Part shown: positions 3,061 through 5,764 of the stretch, piece by piece
How the letters are laid out: the number at the start of each line of letters is the position of its first letter
How positions within the stretch are numbered: the stretch's first letter is position 1
NCBI GenBank assembly: GCA_947304085.1
Contig: CAMZAC010000048.1
Coordinates: 1-5,764, forward strand
Direction: 5' to 3'
DNA: 5,764 nt
Source: an uncultured Alphaproteobacteria bacterium
GTDB lineage: Bacteria > Pseudomonadota > Alphaproteobacteria > Rs-D84
Notes under the pieces: model-generated
The model's input: only the letters and a program-made list of their open reading frames with translations
Told to the model about the DNA's origin: nothing
Database searches by the model: none
Made by a program: the position numbers and the translations under genes

Positions 3061-3149
3061 CAAATTTTGCAAAAATTCTTTTATATCTTTCCCAAACAAC
3101 AACAAATCACGAATAAAATCAACTCGTGAATTGCACAGTATGTTTTACA

Positions 3150-3178
3150 TTGCTTTTTTGCGTGATTTATGATATAAT
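3150..3178 (+). promoter_or_regulatory. promoter of the phage-like fusion gene
   Basis: TTGCTT (3150-3155), 17 nt and TATAAT (3173-3178) form a strong sigma70 promoter. The start would be near 3185, so a leader of about 60 nt includes the hairpin at 3192-3216. Confidence 0.75.
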
Positions 3179-3191
3179 ATAGGCAATTTGA

Positions 3192-3216
3192 CGGACGGCA
3201 TTTGCCGTCTGTTTTT
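3192..3216 (+). terminator. terminator-like hairpin in 5' leader, possible attenuator
   Basis: CGGACGGC (3192-3199) pairs with GCCGTCTG (3204-3211), one pair being G-T, around loop ATTT, and is followed by T5. It lies between the strong promoter and the gene, about 7 nt into the transcript. Most polymerases would be expected to stop here unless the hairpin is prevented; it may equally stabilise the 5' end. Confidence 0.65.
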
Positions 3217-3245
3217 GTATATAAACAACCAAAGGAGTTATATAA

Positions 3246-3851
3246 ATGGAACCTACCTATATATCGGCATTCCCTGGAATTGGTACAACCAGAATATATG
3301 TCGGAAATGATGGAAATATCTATGAATTCAGTGGTGGCAGCAGGGCATGGCGTAACAATAATCCGGGTAACTTAGAAGACGGAAAATTTGCACGTGACAA
3401 CGGTGCCATTGGTTCGGATGGCAGGTTTGCTATATTTCCAGATGCGGTGACAGGCTTTAACGCTATGGCCGGTTTGTTATCAACAAGCGCTTATCAAAAT
3501 TTAACAATAAAAGGCGCAATAAATAGATATGCACCGCCAAATGAAAATAATGTAGAAAATTATTTAAAATCTATAGAAAGGCAGACTGGTTTTCCGCGTT
3601 CAACACCAATGAAAGATCTTTCTAAAGATAATTTGTTAAGATTAGCAAAAGCTATGACTAAACACGAAGGAAATATATCAGGAAAAAAACGTTTAGTTTC
3701 TAAACATGAAAAATATATTTGGGTAACGGTTGGTGATGATAAAGTTAGACCCGAACACGAAATACTGGACGGCGAAGTCAGAACATGGTATGATACACCA
3801 CATCCAGGCGAAGAATACGGATGCAGATGTCATGCTGAAAGTGTTGATTAA
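3246..3851 (+). CDS. phage-like fusion: peptidoglycan-hydrolase-like domain plus MuF C-terminal signature
   Basis: This 201-aa protein has no signal peptide. Residues about 34-142 match a phage structural/lysozyme-like family: RAWRNNNPGNL, GSDGRFAIFPDAVTGFNAM, INRYAPPNENN, then helices ending KAMTKHEG. Residues about 157-198 match the C-terminal signature of Mu gpF/SPP1 gp7 head-morphogenesis proteins: YIWVTVGDDKVRPEHEILDGEVR, then HPGEEYGCRCHAE (186-198). In phages these occur in virion proteins acting on the cell wall and in portal-associated head proteins. The order here, with a MuF tail after the hydrolase, is unusual. GGAG (3234-3237) lies 8 nt before the ATG. The next gene overlaps its end. 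The catalytic residue is not certain; it may be a binding rather than a lytic domain. Possible roles are a prophage relic, an effector or a domesticated hydrolase. Confidence 0.8.
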   Translation: MEPTYISAFPGIGTTRIYVGNDGNIYEFSGGSRAWRNNNPGNLEDGKFARDNGAIGSDGRFAIFPDAVTGFNAMAGLLSTSAYQNLTIKGAINRYAPPNENNVENYLKSIERQTGFPRSTPMKDLSKDNLLRLAKAMTKHEGNISGKKRLVSKHEKYIWVTVGDDKVRPEHEILDGEVRTWYDTPHPGEEYGCRCHAESVD

Positions 3852-4338
3852 ATGTTTTGTTTTATTGTTATGTGCGGCATGTTCAAGACAAGTCGAATAT
3901 ACCGCCGATTTTTCTGATGGTTTGCCCAAACCAGATAAAACAGAAGTTTTTGATTTACCAGAAGATTATGGAACAAAACAAATAGATACTTTTTTTATAG
4001 ATATAAATAATGATGGTAAACAAGATACTATCAAGCGTGGGCGGTTTGTGACAGGTACAGCTCATTCATACACGTTTTACGATATATATTTGAACAATGG
4101 CAAATTGCTGACGCATTTAACAACATTGGAAGGTGCAGATTGCATCTTGCGTGCTCATAAATTCCAAACACAACCGTTTTTAATAACAAGTGCATCAAGA
4201 GATGTTGGTAAAGATTATACAGAACCAACGAAAGCAAAAGTGGAAACATTTGAAATAAAAAATGATAAAATAGAATCTGTATCAGTTAAAAAACATAGTC
4301 CAATTTGTGATGTCAGGTATTTATTGATGGGGTGGTAG
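3832..4338 (+). CDS. lipoprotein with EF-hand-like loop, overlapping the fusion gene
   Basis: This is a 168-aa predicted lipoprotein. MLKVLIK is followed by a hydrophobic run and lipobox CAAC, with Cys17 lipidated and Ser at +2, which favours the outer membrane. Cys at -3 is a less usual lipobox. The reading frame stays open back to an ATG at 3730, but 3832 is preferred because it puts the signal peptide at the N terminus. Its first 20 nt overlap the end of the fusion gene in another frame. No strong Shine-Dalgarno is present, so translational coupling is likely. Residues about 56-67 (FIDINNDGKQDT) form a D-x-N-x-D-G-x-x-D calcium-loop motif as in EF-hand/VCBS-type proteins. The overall family is not recognised. 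A periplasmic partner or inhibitor of the upstream hydrolase-like protein is conceivable. Confidence 0.75.
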   Translation: MLKVLIKCFVLLLCAACSRQVEYTADFSDGLPKPDKTEVFDLPEDYGTKQIDTFFIDINNDGKQDTIKRGRFVTGTAHSYTFYDIYLNNGKLLTHLTTLEGADCILRAHKFQTQPFLITSASRDVGKDYTEPTKAKVETFEIKNDKIESVSVKKHSPICDVRYLLMGW

Positions 4339-4367
4339 AAACCATAATTTCATTTTAAAACAATTAA

Positions 4368-5609
4368 TTATTTACATACTGCGGTGTATGGGAATATAGA
4401 TTTTTCGGTATCTATTTCACTTTCTCCGCAATCCATACAATTAAACATTCTGTTTTGGCTGTGATTGCGGTCCAGTATTACATTTTTATCTTGTAAAACT
4501 GTTATGCCGTCAATACGAGATTTTGAACTAAAACCGAAATATATTCTGTGTGATGAATCTGAACAATCATCTGGGTTACCAGCATAACATTTTACATCTC
4601 TTAATTTTGCTGGGTCTGGAATACAATATGTTTCACAGGTTTCTTCATCAACATATATTTGTTCGCAGTCTGTGCAAGATATACTGCGGACACGCAATGT
4701 AGCCCCGCCACGATGACTGGTTGATACACGGGGAATCTTGTCACATTTTTTTACGGTCTTGGTAGTATTGGGATCATCGATACATTCCCACTCTAAATCA
4801 TTATAATTTAATCGTGCAATCATACCATTTGGACAGGTTTTATCTGCAAATGGGTCGACACATTCCCACACATCATCAATCATTATTGCTGTTTGATTGT
4901 TTGCACATAGTGGTTTTCTGGTTTCGTCAGCAACACATTCCATCAAATCAGAATCCCAAATTGTGTCTCCTAGGCAGGAAACCTTATAATTATAGCTTAT
5001 GCATTGCCAACGACTAAAACGATAGGTTTTCATCGTTCCAGCAGGACAAACCAAATCTGATCCATCCACCACAGGATAATCTATAGTTTCTTCTGGAATA
5101 GTATATTGCATGATATATACCAATTGTCCATTTTGTAATTTAGCAGATTCAATGATTTTATTTGGTATGGTTAGTTTGCTTATAGAACCAGCCGATATTA
5201 AATCTGGCTTTATAAATATACCCAAGGTTCCAGCTTCTGGATAATATTGTTCCAGTATGTCCAGCATACGATTGTATTCTGATTCTGGTAATTCAGAACT
5301 GGTTGTTATAATAAAATTATACACGGGCGGTTTGCCTGTTTTTGAATCGCATGGCATTACAACATATTTAGCATCCATGCAGATATATTGGCTGGTTATG
5401 CCATATCGTTCAACACATACATCGGTAAATGTTTCCCCATACATAACAGCATTTTGTTCGGATATCACACATTCTGCGATTGAACGAAGTTCCGCTTTTT
5501 TCAGTGCATATTCTGTTTCGTGTTCAATTATACGTTGGGACGGACTGGATATTAAATAATATCCCGCCATAAACATTACGGATATCAGGATTAAAAAAAT
5601 ATTCACCAT
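4368..5609 (-). CDS. large cysteine-rich membrane-anchored extracytoplasmic protein
   Basis: In this 413-aa protein residues 3-20 form one hydrophobic segment followed by a charged helix (about 25-50), like the N-terminal layout of pilin-type proteins. No prepilin cleavage motif (GFTLIE-like) is seen. The rest should lie outside the cytoplasm. It has 22 cysteines, an even number. A central block holds four Cys-x12-16-Cys units (188-203, 212-225, 235-250, 259-276), three of them ending W-E/Q-C-I/V. Two CxxC motifs in similar surroundings follow (312-315 CTDC, 391-394 CMDC). Many disulfides or metal sites are likely. A run of Gs sits only 1 nt before the ATG at 5609; a GTG at 5606 is spaced better and could be the true start. 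Function is unknown; adhesin or minor-pilin-like roles are guesses. Confidence 0.85.
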   Translation of the reverse strand: MVNIFLILISVMFMAGYYLISSPSQRIIEHETEYALKKAELRSIAECVISEQNAVMYGETFTDVCVERYGITSQYICMDAKYVVMPCDSKTGKPPVYNFIITTSSELPESEYNRMLDILEQYYPEAGTLGIFIKPDLISAGSISKLTIPNKIIESAKLQNGQLVYIMQYTIPEETIDYPVVDGSDLVCPAGTMKTYRFSRWQCISYNYKVSCLGDTIWDSDLMECVADETRKPLCANNQTAIMIDDVWECVDPFADKTCPNGMIARLNYNDLEWECIDDPNTTKTVKKCDKIPRVSTSHRGGATLRVRSISCTDCEQIYVDEETCETYCIPDPAKLRDVKCYAGNPDDCSDSSHRIYFGFSSKSRIDGITVLQDKNVILDRNHSQNRMFNCMDCGESEIDTEKSIFPYTAVCK

Positions 5610-5615
5610 TCCCCC

Positions 5616-5644
5616 TTGCGATTTATGAAAAGTGTAGCTAATAT
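5616..5644 (+). promoter_or_regulatory. candidate promoter of LptE-like gene
   Basis: TTGCGA (5616-5621), 17 nt and TAATAT (5639-5644) give a moderate promoter with a start near 5651 and a leader of about 21 nt. It interleaves with the minus-strand promoter at 5631-5659. Confidence 0.5.
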
Positions 5645-5659
5645 ATTATTAAAGTTCAA
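5631..5659 (-). promoter_or_regulatory. promoter of cysteine-rich gene
   Basis: On the minus strand TTGAAC (5654-5659), 17 nt and TACACT (5631-5636) predict a start near 5625. That is only about 16 nt before the ATG at 5609. Confidence 0.6.
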
Positions 5660-5671
5660 CAGGAAAAAGAT

Positions 5672-5764
5672 ATGAAAAAACTTGTTTTATTTTTAATGCT
5701 TGCGGGTTGCAGTTTTCAACCTGTATTTTCCGGAAGTGATGTAGATGTATATGTCGCCCCAATC
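5672..5764 (+). CDS. lptE: LptE-like LPS-assembly lipoprotein, N-terminal part
   Basis: The window holds 31 codons and the gene continues beyond its edge. MKKLVLFLMLAGC has a perfect lipobox LAGC with Cys13, then SFQPVF and, after a short gap, a strand VDVYVAPI. The pattern C-x-F-x-P-V/L-[short gap]-V-x-V-x-P-I is typical of LptE, the outer-membrane lipoprotein that plugs and assembles LptD for LPS insertion, especially in alphaproteobacteria. AGGA (5661-5664) lies 7 nt before the ATG. Only the first fifth or so of the protein is visible, so the name rests on the N-terminal motif. Confidence 0.6.
   Translation, partial: MKKLVLFLMLAGCSFQPVFSGSDVDVYVAPI

Noticed and set aside
3730..3831. N-terminal extension of the lipoprotein frame to ATG 3730
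   Set aside because: It would bury the signal peptide 34 residues inside and overlap the MuF signature by over 100 nt; the open frame is probably incidental.
1..5764. Altered genetic code, since no gene uses TGA as stop
   Set aside because: Six TAA and two TAG among eight genes is too small a sample in AT-rich DNA, and no frame contains in-frame TGA at conserved Trp positions; TGG is used normally.
1..5764. CRISPR array or retron
   Set aside because: No regularly spaced repeats with unique spacers are present and there is no cas or reverse-transcriptase gene; the structured RNA at 1330-1400 lacks an accompanying RT.

Overview
The window looks like an AT-rich, Gram-negative chromosome with a double membrane. 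Four genes start with lipoprotein signal peptides and two or three of these belong to the LPS-export machinery. The tRNAs encode their own CCA, and promoters are close to the sigma70 consensus. The LptM-like and LptE-like proteins read most like those of a host- or gut-associated alphaproteobacterium. That placement is inference from style, not from a marker gene.

Left block (1-1256) is a dense tRNA and lipoprotein cluster. A truncated tRNA-Asp(GTC) on the minus strand is followed by a 40-aa LptM-like lipoprotein gene on the plus strand. Then come a tRNA-Leu(TAG) and a second, 35-aa LptM-like gene, both on the minus strand. An ASCH-domain gene lies upstream of the second lipoprotein on that strand. 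A complete tRNA-Asp(GTC) and a tRNA-Glu(TTC) on the plus strand close the block. Both micro-lipoproteins end in the same eight residues. Both have a perfect TTGACA-N17-TATAAT promoter placed 6 nt before the ATG, which predicts leaderless mRNAs.

Non-coding block (1257-1840) has no credible protein gene but is full of structure. The last 19 bases of tRNA-Glu (with its CCA) and the 4 bases after it are repeated in direct orientation at 1498-1520, and part of its T-arm is repeated in inverted orientation at 1313-1328. Between the direct copies lie a terminator, a well-formed three-way-junction RNA fold (1330-1400) and a long hairpin (1422-1469). After them come a terminator, a repeat element ending in a hairpin and a GC-rich hairpin.

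Middle block (1841-3026) holds a small lysine-rich protein gene of unknown function and, convergent with it, a polymerase-beta-type nucleotidyltransferase. A second copy of the hairpin repeat lies between them, so the small gene is bracketed by two copies.

Right block (3246-5764) begins with a phage-like fusion protein. It joins a peptidoglycan-hydrolase-like phage structural domain to the C-terminal signature of Mu gpF/SPP1 gp7 head-morphogenesis proteins. A lipoprotein gene overlaps its 3' end by 20 nt. Convergent with this pair is a large, 22-cysteine, single-pass membrane-anchored protein. The window ends with the start of an LptE-like gene that shares a compact divergent promoter region with the cysteine-rich gene.

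The most novel-looking points are the twin leaderless LptM-like genes, the structured RNA between the tRNA-Glu end repeats, and the hydrolase/MuF fusion with its overlapping lipoprotein.
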